DNA of 64,000 nucleotides from Planctomycetes bacterium syqfu (lineage in GTDB: Bacteria > Planctomycetota > Phycisphaerae > Phycisphaerales > Phycisphaeraceae). Made by a program: the position numbers and the translations under genes. The stretch lies in NCBI GenBank assembly GCA_020974905.1, contig CP087563.1, positions 5,270,001-5,334,000 on the forward strand. The letters are read 5' to 3'. The notes below the pieces were generated by a model. The model did not search any database. It had not been told where the DNA came from and was given only the letters and a program-made list of their open reading frames with translations. Of this stretch, positions 28,100 to 37,554 are shown piece after piece. The first letter of the stretch is position 1, and the number at the start of each line of letters is the position of its first letter.

Positions 28100-28182
28100 A
28101 ACCACAGAGGCACAGAGACACAGAGCCTGAAAACAAACTGTTTATTCTCTGTCTTTTTGCCTTTCTCTGTGACTCTGTGGTT
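28100..28182. repeat. ACAGAG hexamer inverted repeat, copy 2
   Basis: AACCACAGAGGCACAGAGAC with a further CAGAG at the left; TTCTCTGTGACTCTGTGGTT at the right. Confidence 0.8.
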
Positions 28183-28213
28183 AAGCCATTATTTCAGATA
28201 TCGGAGTTTGAAC

Positions 28214-29539
28214 ATGCTGCCGGTTTACGACATTGCGACATCACAGGGACAGGCGGATTTTGATGCGCGGTTAGTGCGCCTCAAGTCCACCGCTTCAGCT
28301 TTCAGCGAGCAGGCCCAGACTGTCAGCCAGATTCTGCATGATGTCCAGCAGCATGGTGATGACGCGGTCGTCAAGTACATGCGCAAGTGGACCGACCCCG
28401 ACTTTGCTGTGGATCGCATTAAGGTCACCGCCGAAGAATTGGCTCAGGCCGATAAACAACTCACCGGTGATCTGCGTGCAGCGATCGAGCGTTCCATTGC
28501 CAACGTCCGTGAGTATCAGCAGCATGCGATGCCCAGGAGCATGGACACGGTGACGATCAACGGTGCCGAACTTGGCATGCGGTTTACGCCCATGGCTTCT
28601 GCGGGCATGTGTGTCCCAGGTGGTGCTGCGGTGTTGTTTTCGACGTTGATCATGCTTGCGGTCCCTGCCATGGTTGCGGGGATTGATCCCAAGCAGATCA
28701 GCGTGATCAACCCACCGCCGACGCGCGTCGGTGATGAACCGGCAGGGGACATCTCACCCATCGTGCTGGCAACCTGCAACATGCTTGGCATTGAAAACGT
28801 CTATCGCATCGGTGGTGCCCAGGCTGTCGGCGCTCTTGCCTATGGCACACAGACCGTCAAGCCCATCGACATCATCGCAGGCCCCGGCAATGTCTTCGTC
28901 CAACTCGCCAAAGCGCAGGTCGCTGGTGTCTGCGGTACCGATGGCGGCTTCTATGGTCCCAGCGAAATCGTCACCGTCGCTGATGAATCTGCGGACCCCG
29001 GTTATGTCGCTTCGGACCTCATTGCCCAGGCGGAACACAATCCCGGCAAATGCTTCCTCGTCTCCTGGTCACGTGATGTGATCGACAGCATCGTCAAGGA
29101 AGTTGAAAAACAGATGGCTCAGCGCACCCGCAGTGAGTTCATCCAGAAAGCGCTGGATACCGAAAGCTGTGCCGTGCTTGCCAGGGATGTCGATCAGGCG
29201 GTCGACATTGCCAACATCATTGCAGCCGAACACGTGAATCTTGCCGTCAAGGATGTCGACGGACTCTTTGAACGCATCACCAACGGCGGTGAATTTTTCC
29301 TTGGCCATCAGACGCCTGTTGCAGCCGGTGACTACTACGCAGGCCCATCCCACTGCCTGCCCACCGGCACGACCGCGCGATTCACCAGCGGTATCAGTGT
29401 CTACACCTTCCTCAAACGCAGTGGCACGGTCCGCTACCGCAACGGCATGAGTCAACAAACCATCGACGACATCGCATTGCTCGCCAAGGCAGAAGGTTTG
29501 GACGCACACGCGAATAGCGCTTCGATCCGTAGCAAGTAA
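28214..29539 (+). CDS. hisD: Histidinol dehydrogenase
   Basis: 441 residues from ATG 28214, with GGAG 7 bases upstream. Family segments are present: GAELGMRFTPMASAGMCVPGG, IGGAQAVGALAYGT, IAGPGNVFVQLAKAQV, the zinc ligands in DLIAQAEHNPG, the catalytic Glu-His in AAEHVNL and GPSHCLPTGTTARF. It performs the last two oxidations of histidine synthesis, from histidinol to histidine, using NAD. No other his gene is in the window, so the pathway is scattered, as is common in planctomycetes. Confidence 0.95.
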   Translation: MLPVYDIATSQGQADFDARLVRLKSTASAFSEQAQTVSQILHDVQQHGDDAVVKYMRKWTDPDFAVDRIKVTAEELAQADKQLTGDLRAAIERSIANVREYQQHAMPRSMDTVTINGAELGMRFTPMASAGMCVPGGAAVLFSTLIMLAVPAMVAGIDPKQISVINPPPTRVGDEPAGDISPIVLATCNMLGIENVYRIGGAQAVGALAYGTQTVKPIDIIAGPGNVFVQLAKAQVAGVCGTDGGFYGPSEIVTVADESADPGYVASDLIAQAEHNPGKCFLVSWSRDVIDSIVKEVEKQMAQRTRSEFIQKALDTESCAVLARDVDQAVDIANIIAAEHVNLAVKDVDGLFERITNGGEFFLGHQTPVAAGDYYAGPSHCLPTGTTARFTSGISVYTFLKRSGTVRYRNGMSQQTIDDIALLAKAEGLDAHANSASIRSK

Positions 29540-29551
29540 TTGGCTTGATGT

Positions 29552-29702
29552 TAGGGCAGCTTAAATAATCAATCTCCACCTTCCGTCACTCCCGCGCAGG
29601 CGGGAGTCTAGTGGAACCTGCAGGTGCGCACAGAATGCCACTGGATTCCCGCCTACGCGAAAATGACGAAATGAAAGGTTGCATGGAGATTCATTGTCTG
29701 CC
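29552..29702. repeat. GAGC-ended palindromic element with ATTCCC core, diverged copy C
   Basis: The left end TAGGGCAGCTTAAATAATCA and AATCTCCA resemble those of copy B, and TGGAGATTCATTGTCTGCC at the right is its inverse. The core 29584-29668 is exactly 85 bases (CGTCACTCCCGCGCAGGCGG ... TGACG). Confidence 0.65.
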
Positions 29703-29706
29703 GAAT

Positions 29707-29873
29707 CTAGAGCGTGTTATGCACTTTTATCGTTTTCATACTTGTTTTTCCCGGGTTTTCTCTTGGTGTCCCGTACTCGACGATGCTTCAGCATCGTCTG
29801 CGCCGGTCCACACTGCGATAAAACACGGGAAAAACGGCGTCTGAGAAGCGAAAAAGTGCATAACACGCTCTAG
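29707..29873. repeat. 167-bp MITE-like palindrome with 22-bp ends
   Basis: CTAGAGCGTGTTATGCACTTTT at the left edge is exactly inverted at the right edge. The interior is also an imperfect palindrome, with GTTTTTCCCGGG against CACGGGAAAAAC and a central hairpin GACGATGCT-TC-AGCATCGTC. TA dinucleotides flank GAGC on both sides. No gene is encoded; the frames within it are by-products of the palindrome. Confidence 0.8.
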
Positions 29874-29885
29874 CGAATGACTTTC

Positions 29886-30004
29886 ACCACAGAGACTCAG
29901 AATGCAATACCGAGTTTCCCAATAAAACAAACGGGATGGAATCATATCAATTCCATCCCGTTTATTTTTTCTCTGTTCTATATTGAACTCTGTGCCTCTG
30001 TGGT
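29886..30004. repeat. ACAGAG hexamer inverted repeat, copy 3, enclosing a terminator
   Basis: ACCACAGAGACTCAGAATGC at the left and GAACTCTGTGCCTCTGTGGT at the right. A strong stem-loop lies between the arms. Confidence 0.7.
29929..29970 (+). terminator. Intrinsic terminator between hisD and the MshEN gene
   Basis: AAACGGGATGGAAT, 7-base loop, ATTCCATCCCGTTT (29929-29963), then ATTTTTT. It could stop transcription from hisD and, less well, from the opposing gene. Confidence 0.75.
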
Positions 30005-30033
30005 TCAGCCAACACAGCTTGATTTACCAGTGT

Positions 30034-30531
30034 TCACGCGTGCGCTATTTCGCGGGCGCGTTCGAGGATGTCTTCGGTGACTTCGGGCATGGGATAATGC
30101 AGGTTCAGAAATTCGCGGAGTTGCGTACGGTTGGCAACACGGAATAAACAAGTTTGCTCGATCTGGTTTGTCATGAATGACACGGCACGGGCTAAGCGAT
30201 GTTTGCTTGCTGCGATGAGTAATTCGCCGGTGGGTTCGTATCGCAGAGGCAGGACTTCAAACTGCCAGGCTTGTCGACGGTTGATCACGCTTAAGACCTG
30301 TTCGTCGATTTGCTGTTCGCGGAGATCGATGGTGCCAACGAATTGATGGTATTGTTGAATCCATGCCTGCTCGATGGTTTGGCTGGTGACATCGAACATT
30401 TTTTCTGCAAGGACACCGAAGGGGACGTTTGGGTTTTTCTTTTGAGCCTGGGTGATTTCGAAGACCTGCTGCTCACTTAAGACACCCTGTTGGATCAGAA
30501 TCTGACCGATTTGATTTGCATTGTTTGACAA
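30034..30531 (-). CDS. Stand-alone MshEN (GspE/PilB N-terminal) domain protein
   Basis: 165 residues. The N-terminal part reads IGQILIQQGVLSEQQVFEITQAQ, the usual first repeat of MshEN domains, followed by FGVLAEKMFDVTSQTIEQAWIQQ. In type II secretion and type IV pilus ATPases this domain sits before the ATPase and can bind c-di-GMP. Here there is no ATPase domain and no pilus gene nearby. A regulatory or signalling role is possible but not shown. Confidence 0.8.
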   Translation of the reverse strand: MSNNANQIGQILIQQGVLSEQQVFEITQAQKKNPNVPFGVLAEKMFDVTSQTIEQAWIQQYHQFVGTIDLREQQIDEQVLSVINRRQAWQFEVLPLRYEPTGELLIAASKHRLARAVSFMTNQIEQTCLFRVANRTQLREFLNLHYPMPEVTEDILERAREIAHA

Positions 30532-31061
30532 AGGACACCTCTTAACTGCGTCGTGTTCTCTGTGCTAGCATCGGCCAAAGTGTTTTGATGATTAACACAT
30601 TGTGATGCAGTTGACAGCAGTCTTTTGTTGGTGGTGCCGTTTGTTCGGATTCGTCGGTTTTTAGCAGGGCGAGTGACTTGGGCGATCAGTTTTTTTGTAA
30701 CATTGACTTGTGTTGTACAAAATCAAATTCGGCTGTGACTTTGCATTGGATGAGAGCGTGATGCGATATTGGGGATCGCTAAACCGCAAGCGGTTGAAAT
30801 CCACAGGGAAAAAGCTTCCGGGGACTTCCGGGAGGGGGGAGGTAAAAAAAATAAGGCGACGAGTTGCCGAAGCAGACTCGCCGCCCTTCCGGGGGCTGTG
30901 TTAAGATGGAGAATAGGATAATGGATTCATACCCCGTTTGCAAGCCAGGGTAAGGGATATGTGAAAATTTTTATTTTTTGTCTTTGCCTTGTAACGACAA
31001 AGGGTTATACACTAGGGTGAATCCACTATGTGTTCATGATTTCATGGTTTAGGGGTTTTCA
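30532..31061. other. Intergenic region
   Basis: No gene with credible signals is seen. A hairpin repeat CGCTAAACCGCAAGCGGTTGAA lies at 30777-30798 and has an inverted near-copy at 34645-34667. A G-rich stretch follows at 30818-30842. Confidence 0.45.
30777..30798. repeat. AACCGC-AA-GCGGTT hairpin repeat, copy 1
   Basis: CGCTAAACCGCAAGCGGTTGAA. An inverted near-identical copy lies at 34645-34667, between nrtA and nrtB. Confidence 0.6.
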
Positions 31062-31529
31062 ATGCCATCTGTTTTGTTTGTTTGTCTGGGAAATATCTGT
31101 CGGAGTCCAGCTGCTGAGGGGGTGATGCTGGATGTGGTTGAAAAGGCCGGGTTATCGGACACGGTCAAGGTGGACTCGGCTGGGACGGGGGGCTGGCATG
31201 AAGGCGAGTTGCCTGATTCACGGATGCGTGCTGCGGCCAAGTCGCGCGGTTATGCGTTGACCAGTCGGGCGCGTCAGGTGCAGTCCAGTGATTTGAATCA
31301 GTTTGATTTGATCGTGCCGATGGACCAGAGCAATCTGGAGAATCTGCGTCGGATGTCGGGGGGCAAGGGGTCTCAGCATGTGAAGTTGCTCGGTGCGTTT
31401 CTCGATGCTGCGGACCCACCGGACGTGCCTGATCCATATTATGGTGGTCAGTCTGGTTTTGACCATGTGCTGGACATGCTTGAAGAAGCTTGCCCGAAGA
31501 TTTTGGCGATGTTGATGGAGAAGAAATGA
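31062..31529 (+). CDS. Low-molecular-weight protein-tyrosine-phosphatase family
   Basis: 155 residues. The phosphate-binding loop CLGNICRS (Cys8, Arg14; CX5R) is at the N-terminus and the general-acid motif DVPDPYYGG near residue 120. Its stop codon overlaps the start of the kinase gene in ATGA, so the two are translationally coupled. In other bacteria, LMW-PTPs beside fructosamine-kinase homologues remove the 5-phosphate from ribulosamine-5-phosphates on protein. That role is likely here by context. A tyrosine phosphatase role remains possible. Confidence 0.9.
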   Translation: MPSVLFVCLGNICRSPAAEGVMLDVVEKAGLSDTVKVDSAGTGGWHEGELPDSRMRAAAKSRGYALTSRARQVQSSDLNQFDLIVPMDQSNLENLRRMSGGKGSQHVKLLGAFLDAADPPDVPDPYYGGQSGFDHVLDMLEEACPKILAMLMEKK

Positions 31530-32404
31530 CGCCGGAGGTCCAACGCGTTATCGAATTCTCGATGGGGGATGAAGCCAAAGTCACCAAGTCTTACGCGGTG
31601 GGTGGCGGTTGCATCAATCAGGCATGGCGTGTCTGTTTGGATGACGGGCGTCAGGTTTTCGTCAAAGCACCATCGCGACGTGTGCAGCCGGATTATTTCC
31701 AGTTGGAGGCGGATGGCTTGGAAGCATTGCGTGAACCGCAGTGCATTGGTGTGCCCAAGGTGTTGGCGGTGAAGAACACGCCATCGGGAACACCGCTTTT
31801 GATCCTTGAATACATTGTCACCGGCAATCAACCAGCTGACTATCAGGCCAAGTTGGGGACCGGTTTAGCCAAGCTTCATCGCAACACCACGCAATACCGG
31901 TTCGGCTGGCCGGATGACAATCTGCTGGGCTCATCCATACAGCCCAATGGTTGGTTCAATGATTGGGTGGACTTTGTCCGCAAGCGTCGCCTGGGGTACC
32001 AGTTTGATCTGGCGCGGCGGAACGGCCATGGTGACAGTCAATTCACCCAGACCGCCCAAAAACTCATGAGCCAACTCGACACCATTCTGGATAGTGACGA
32101 ACCGGCCTGCCTGCTCCACGGGGATTTGTGGGGGGGCAATGTCATGTGCGACCAAAACGGTGAGCCGGTGCTGATTGATCCGGCAGTCTATTACGGGCAA
32201 CGTGAAGCGGACCTGGCGATGACGCATCTGTTCGGCGGATTCACGGATGACTTTTACCAGGCCTATGAAAAGGTCTGGCCTCTGCCCGAGGGAACCATGC
32301 GACGGCAGAAGGTGTTCATGCTCTACCATCTACTCAATCACCTGAATCTGTTCGGACGTGGCTATTACGGTCAGTGCATTTCACTGATGCAGGAATTGAT
32401 TTAG
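31526..32404 (+). CDS. Fructosamine/ribulosamine 3-kinase family protein
   Basis: 292 residues from the ATG that overlaps the phosphatase stop. The aminoglycoside-phosphotransferase-like fold has GGGCINQAW (nucleotide loop), VFVKAP, LHRNTTQYRFGW, the catalytic LLHGDLWGGNVM and LIDPAVYYGQREADLAM. Bacterial members phosphorylate ribulosamine or erythrulosamine adducts on lysine side chains at carbon 3, which makes the adduct fall off and repairs glycated protein. The coupled phosphatase gene supports this role. Confidence 0.9.
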   Translation: MTPEVQRVIEFSMGDEAKVTKSYAVGGGCINQAWRVCLDDGRQVFVKAPSRRVQPDYFQLEADGLEALREPQCIGVPKVLAVKNTPSGTPLLILEYIVTGNQPADYQAKLGTGLAKLHRNTTQYRFGWPDDNLLGSSIQPNGWFNDWVDFVRKRRLGYQFDLARRNGHGDSQFTQTAQKLMSQLDTILDSDEPACLLHGDLWGGNVMCDQNGEPVLIDPAVYYGQREADLAMTHLFGGFTDDFYQAYEKVWPLPEGTMRRQKVFMLYHLLNHLNLFGRGYYGQCISLMQELI

Positions 32405-32770
32405 TCCACATCCCACCAATCCTTCAAATTTGTAACAAATCACGCGTGATTCGTGTTGATGGTTGTCGTTCATTGTCGTGTTGGCAATTGTTTTGTCATA
32501 CCAGATTGTGAGACCGAGCAACGGATCATGATTTGCTTTGCATTTACTGCTGTGTTTATGTGCATGGATTAAGCGCATTGCTGTGTGGTTGTGCATGTTG
32601 AGATCAGGCTGGGCAGGTCCGAATATCGATCGAGTAAAAAATCAGCGGGAAAAGAGCAAAAAAAGCGTTGTCTCTAAGCTTGCTGATTATGAGAGTTTAT
32701 ATGTGTTGGCAATGATTGCCCGGGGGCGATTGAGCCTGTTTTTGCAAAAAATTTGAGGTCAAATTCGCCA
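32405..32770. other. Region upstream of the nrt promoter
   Basis: No gene is seen. A 14-bp perfect palindrome AATCACGCGTGATT lies at 32438-32451. Sites for the sigma-54 activator should lie in this stretch but I could not name one with confidence. Confidence 0.4.
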
Positions 32771-32787
32771 TTGGCACAGTTGTTGCA
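32771..32787 (+). promoter_or_regulatory. Sigma-54 promoter of the nrt genes
   Basis: TTGGCAC (32771-32777), five bases, TTGCA (32783-32787). GG and GC are 12 bases apart, as required for -24/-12 elements, and all key consensus bases are present. Transcription should begin near 32797, at the start of the folded leader. It implies control by an NtrC-type activator. Confidence 0.8.
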
Positions 32788-32796
32788 ACTAGAGGG

Positions 32797-33010
32797 GCGT
32801 AAACGACAACGCAATAGAGTAAAGCTGAAAGTGACAAGGGGTCCTAAGCTCAGCTTGAAAAAATGCGAAGTCGCTTACCCTCGGCAACGGCAAAAAGCAG
32901 TTCGCCAGCCGCCGAGTTTTAAATTGTTACCGTGCGAGCCGAATCGGCGTAGATCGGCTGTGGACAAAGGCGTCCAATCCCATTCACGTGGGGTTGGGCG
33001 TTTTTTTTTT
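32797..33010 (+). promoter_or_regulatory. Folded nrt leader, candidate ANTAR antitermination element
   Basis: The leader holds a 5'-terminal stem GCGT/ACGC (32797-32812), a 7-bp stem AAGCTGA/TCAGCTT (32822-32856), and TGGAC-AAAGGC-GTCCA (32961-32976). The last is a 5-bp stem with a six-base loop having A at position 1 and G at position 4, the loop rule of ANTAR targets. Its 3' strand is also the 5' strand of the terminator at 32971-33010, so the two cannot form together. An ANTAR protein (NasT) is encoded at the end of this gene cluster. The first of the two hexaloop stems expected of the motif is not clear. Confidence 0.6.
32971..33010 (+). terminator. Intrinsic terminator in the nrt leader
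   Basis: CGTCCAATCCCA, loop TTCACG, TGGGGTTGGGCG (12 bp, two G-T pairs), then ten T. It lies between the sigma-54 promoter and nrtA, 100 bases before the start codon, so it must be bypassed for expression. Confidence 0.9.
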
Positions 33011-33109
33011 GCACTTTTCGCATTCGACACACCAACATCAACAGGCAACACCCTCAACTGCCTGATGCAAACAAAACATTGAATCCCAACTGATATTGGA
33101 GTACGCATC

Positions 33110-34534
<1,425 letters not shown>

Positions 34535-34591
34535 TCCTTCTCCAACCGTGAGTGAACGTGCCCACTCACACTGATACGCGACGCTGAGGAC

Positions 34592-34627
34592 GGGTCTGGC
34601 TTGGACCTAACCCTTCAAGCCAGACCC
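34592..34627 (+). repeat. Intercistronic stem-loop between nrtA and nrtB
   Basis: GGGTCTGGCTTG (34592-34603), 12-base loop, CAAGCCAGACCC (34616-34627), a perfect 12-bp stem. No T-run follows, so it is not a terminator. It could protect the 3' end of a processed nrtA mRNA. Confidence 0.65.
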
Positions 34628-34644
34628 CTGCGTCCCGCCGGAAG

Positions 34645-34667
34645 TTCAAACCGCTTGCGGTTTAGCG
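34645..34667. repeat. AACCGC-TT-GCGGTT hairpin repeat, copy 2
   Basis: TTCAAACCGCTTGCGGTTTAGCG, an inverted near-copy of 30777-30798. Confidence 0.6.
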
Positions 34668-34773
34668 CTCCTCAAAACGCGCAACAACCAAACAACATTC
34701 AACAAATACAAAATCCCTCGCAAACAACGTCCGTCGCAAAATTCGTTTCCCGTTTACCTCAGTGAGTCGCATC

Positions 34774-36333
34774 ATGAAGTACAAAATTCTCAAAGCCCTG
34801 GACATTGCCGGCCTCAAGGTCCTCGACCCGGTCGTCCGACTGGCTTACCGTGAAGAGCCTCGCGAACAGGTTCGCAAGATCATCCTCTTCATTGCCATCC
34901 CCATCATCACCTTCTGTGCCTTCCTCGTCGCCTGGGCTTACATCGCCCCGCGTCACACCACCAAGAGTGGCGAAGTGCCTACGCCTTCGGTCGTCTGGGA
35001 TTCTGCCAAGAACATCTGGGTGTTCCATCAACGTGAGAACATCAAGGAAGAAGACTTCCGTGTTGAAGGTGAAGAACGCGAAAAGCGCATCGCCGAAGTC
35101 ACGGCACTGCTTGAAAAACTCAAACCTGAGTTGGAAAAAGCAGACGAGCAGCTCAACAAGGCACAGGAACAAGCCAAGGCTCAAACGCAGCAAGCCGTCG
35201 CCCCGTTGATGGCTGTGTTCGAAAAGACCAAAGAGCAATTCAAGCAGGCTGAGTCGGATCGCAAGAAAGAACTCAATGAGCTTGCTAAAACCATCAAGGA
35301 TGGCGACACCGCCGCCCGTGCCGAGTATCTGAAAAAGGTCGATGCACACATCAAACAAAGCGATGTCGAAACCGAGCAGCTTCAGGTGATCAAGTCCAGG
35401 ATTGATGTCGTCATGAACCCAAAGCATGAAGGACTGATTGCTGCCCGCACCGCCAAGAACCGCGTTGCTGAACAGGTTCAGTTTTTAAGTAAGCGTCTTG
35501 AAAACCTCGGCGATAACAACCAACAGCAGAAGGTGCTCGCTGCCAAGCAAGCTTTGGAAGAGAAGAAAGAGAAGTTCAGTGAAGCATCAGGTCGTGCTTT
35601 GTACTTCGGAGCGATGAACATTCACCGTGCTGAAGATCGTCTGGGACGCATTGAAACATCGACCTATGCCAAGCCTTGGACGTTCCCTGCACAGATCGTC
35701 CGGTCATTGGGTTGTGTGTTCCTGGGGTTTGTGATCGCAACAATCATCGCGGTACCCATCGGTATTCTCTGCGGACTTTCGCCGGTGTTTATGGCAGCGA
35801 TGACGCCGTTGATCTCACTGTTTAAACCCGTGTCCCCAATCGTGTGGCTTCCCATTGTGTTCATCATTGTCGGTGGTTTTATCGATGATCCTGAACAGGC
35901 TCCCGTGCATCCGGCGTTTTTATCATCAGCCATCACCGTTGCACTTTGCTCACTGTGGCCGACGTTGGTGAATACGGCTTTTGGTGTTGCAGCCATTGAC
36001 AAGGATCATCTCAACGTTGCCCGTGTGCTGCGTCTGGGATTCTGGAATCGCTTGTTTAAAATCGTCATCCCCTCAGCCTTGCCGCTGATTTTTGCAGGTC
36101 TTCGCATCAGCCTGGGGGTTGGCTGGATGGTGCTCATCGCTGCCGAATTGCTTTCAAGTTCTGAAGGCATTGGCAAGTTTGTCTGGGACATGTTTAACAA
36201 CGGTTCGTCTCAGACCTTCGCCCAGATGTTCGTCGTCGTCTTCGTCGTCGGTATCGTCGGCCTGATGCTCGATCGCACGATGATCGTCTTCCAACGCCTC
36301 GTCAGTTTCGACGGCGCCCCGACAGCGATTTAA
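34774..36333 (+). CDS. nrtB: Nitrate-type ABC transporter permease with a large coiled-coil insert
   Basis: 519 residues from ATG 34774 (a GTG at 34762 is an alternative). Family members are about 270-290 residues. Helix 1 (about 36-58) is normal and is followed by [11 protein letters not shown], but then about 200 residues (about 90-298) rich in Glu, Lys, Gln and Ala with few helix breakers are inserted. They show long heptad-like runs ([20 protein letters not shown]). The permease core resumes at 300 with further helices, [12 protein letters not shown] and the EAA-type loop [17 protein letters not shown]. Positive residues before helix 1 place the insert on the periplasmic side. It might contact NrtA, the cell wall or the porin encoded downstream; this is inference. 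Confidence 0.85.
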   Translation: MKYKILKALDIAGLKVLDPVVRLAYREEPREQVRKIILFIAIPIITFCAFLVAWAYIAPRHTTKSGEVPTPSVVWDSAKNIWVFHQRENIKEEDFRVEGEEREKRIAEVTALLEKLKPELEKADEQLNKAQEQAKAQTQQAVAPLMAVFEKTKEQFKQAESDRKKELNELAKTIKDGDTAARAEYLKKVDAHIKQSDVETEQLQVIKSRIDVVMNPKHEGLIAARTAKNRVAEQVQFLSKRLENLGDNNQQQKVLAAKQALEEKKEKFSEASGRALYFGAMNIHRAEDRLGRIETSTYAKPWTFPAQIVRSLGCVFLGFVIATIIAVPIGILCGLSPVFMAAMTPLISLFKPVSPIVWLPIVFIIVGGFIDDPEQAPVHPAFLSSAITVALCSLWPTLVNTAFGVAAIDKDHLNVARVLRLGFWNRLFKIVIPSALPLIFAGLRISLGVGWMVLIAAELLSSSEGIGKFVWDMFNNGSSQTFAQMFVVVFVVGIVGLMLDRTMIVFQRLVSFDGAPTAI

Positions 36334-36394
36334 CGAATAACACTGTGATAAAAGCCGTGATTCTCCTGAGTCACGGGTAAGAAAAGAGCCAGTT

Positions 36395-37243
36395 ATGTCT
36401 TTCCTCGAAATGAACAATGTGTGCATCGGCTACGGGCCTTCCAATGCTCGTACTGAAGTGCTCGAAAATGTGAACCTGAGTGTGGAAGAAAATGAGTTCG
36501 TTGCCATCATCGGCTTTTCGGGCTCGGGCAAGAGTACGCTCATCTCCCTGCTTGCAGGTCTGGAAAAACCTGACAGTGGTTTCGTCCGCATGAAGGGTAG
36601 GACCATTGATCAACCCGGCCCGGATCGTGGCGTGATGTTTCAGAATTACTCACTGCTTCCCTGGCTGAGCGTGTATCAAAACATTGAACTTGCCGTCAAG
36701 CAGGTGTTCCCCGACATGAAGAAGGGCGAACGTGTTGAATACATTCAGCATTACATCGACATGGTTTCACTAACCAGCGCTGAATGGAAAAAGCCCCACG
36801 AACTCTCCGGCGGCATGCGTCAGCGTTTGTCACTTGCACGCACGCTTGCTATGAAACCGGAAGTGTTACTTCTTGATGAGCCGCTCTCTGCTTTGGATGC
36901 GTTGACGCGTTCGGTGTTGCAGGATGAGATCATTCGCATCTGGGAAGAGGATCGCCGCACCGTGGTGATGATTACCAACGATGTCGACGAAGCCACCATC
37001 ATGGCAGACCGCATCATCCCACTGACTCCCGGTCCCAAAGCGACGTTGGCTCAGGACTTCAAAGTCGAGCTGCCCCGCCCGCGTGATCGCACGACGTTGA
37101 ACTTTAACCCTGATTTCAAGGCACTTCGTAACCGCGTGACCAAGTTCATGATCTCGGTCAACGAGGAAGCCAAGCTGCTTCGCACACAGCGCAATCTCAA
37201 ATGCCCCGACATCCAACCCATCTCACTGGCAAGAGTTGGGTGA
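36395..37243 (+). CDS. nrtC: Nitrate-type ABC transporter ATPase with altered H-loop
   Basis: 282 residues. Walker [11 protein letters not shown]-loop [11 protein letters not shown], signature [14 protein letters not shown] and Walker [14 protein letters not shown] are intact. The H-loop reads ITNDVDEA, where nearly all ABC ATPases have THD, so the switch His is replaced by Asn. The partner ATPase at 37555 keeps THD. The protein lacks the NrtA-like C-terminal domain found on cyanobacterial NrtC. It presumably pairs with that partner under NrtB. The symbol follows gene order. Confidence 0.85.
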   Translation: MSFLEMNNVCIGYGPSNARTEVLENVNLSVEENEFVAIIGFSGSGKSTLISLLAGLEKPDSGFVRMKGRTIDQPGPDRGVMFQNYSLLPWLSVYQNIELAVKQVFPDMKKGERVEYIQHYIDMVSLTSAEWKKPHELSGGMRQRLSLARTLAMKPEVLLLDEPLSALDALTRSVLQDEIIRIWEEDRRTVVMITNDVDEATIMADRIIPLTPGPKATLAQDFKVELPRPRDRTTLNFNPDFKALRNRVTKFMISVNEEAKLLRTQRNLKCPDIQPISLARVG

Positions 37244-37280
37244 GTGAGATCGCATAGGGCTAGGTGTTGAATTTGTTTTT

Positions 37281-37454
37281 ACCACGAAGACACGAAGAGC
37301 ACGAAGGACACGAAGAAAATGCAGAAGTTAAAAAATGAATTTGTGATGACAGCTTTTCAATCTGCGTTCGACTTAAGGGATGGTCAGCAGAAACAAGAAC
37401 AAATTCTTCTTGTCTTAACTTCGTGACCTTCGTGCTCTTCGTGTCCTTCGTGGT
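37281..37454. repeat. ACGAAG hexamer inverted repeat, copy 2
   Basis: ACCACGAAGACACGAAGAGC and ACGAAGGACACGAAG at the left; the right arm (to 37454) is CTTCGTG, CTCTTCGTG, TCCTTCGTGGT. It sits inside the nrt operon, between the two ATPase genes, and the spacer of about 100 bases has no gene. Confidence 0.8.
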
Positions 37455-37554
37455 TAAATCCAGCTAACACCGAGCCAATAATTTTGAAATTTTAAACCAG
37501 CACACAAAACACAAACCCCAAGGCGTCGCGGCCTGTCAGGAGAAGTGAATCAAA

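Noticed and set aside
29611-29945. Short frames across the MITE-like element
   Set aside because: They arise from the palindrome and appear on both strands alike.
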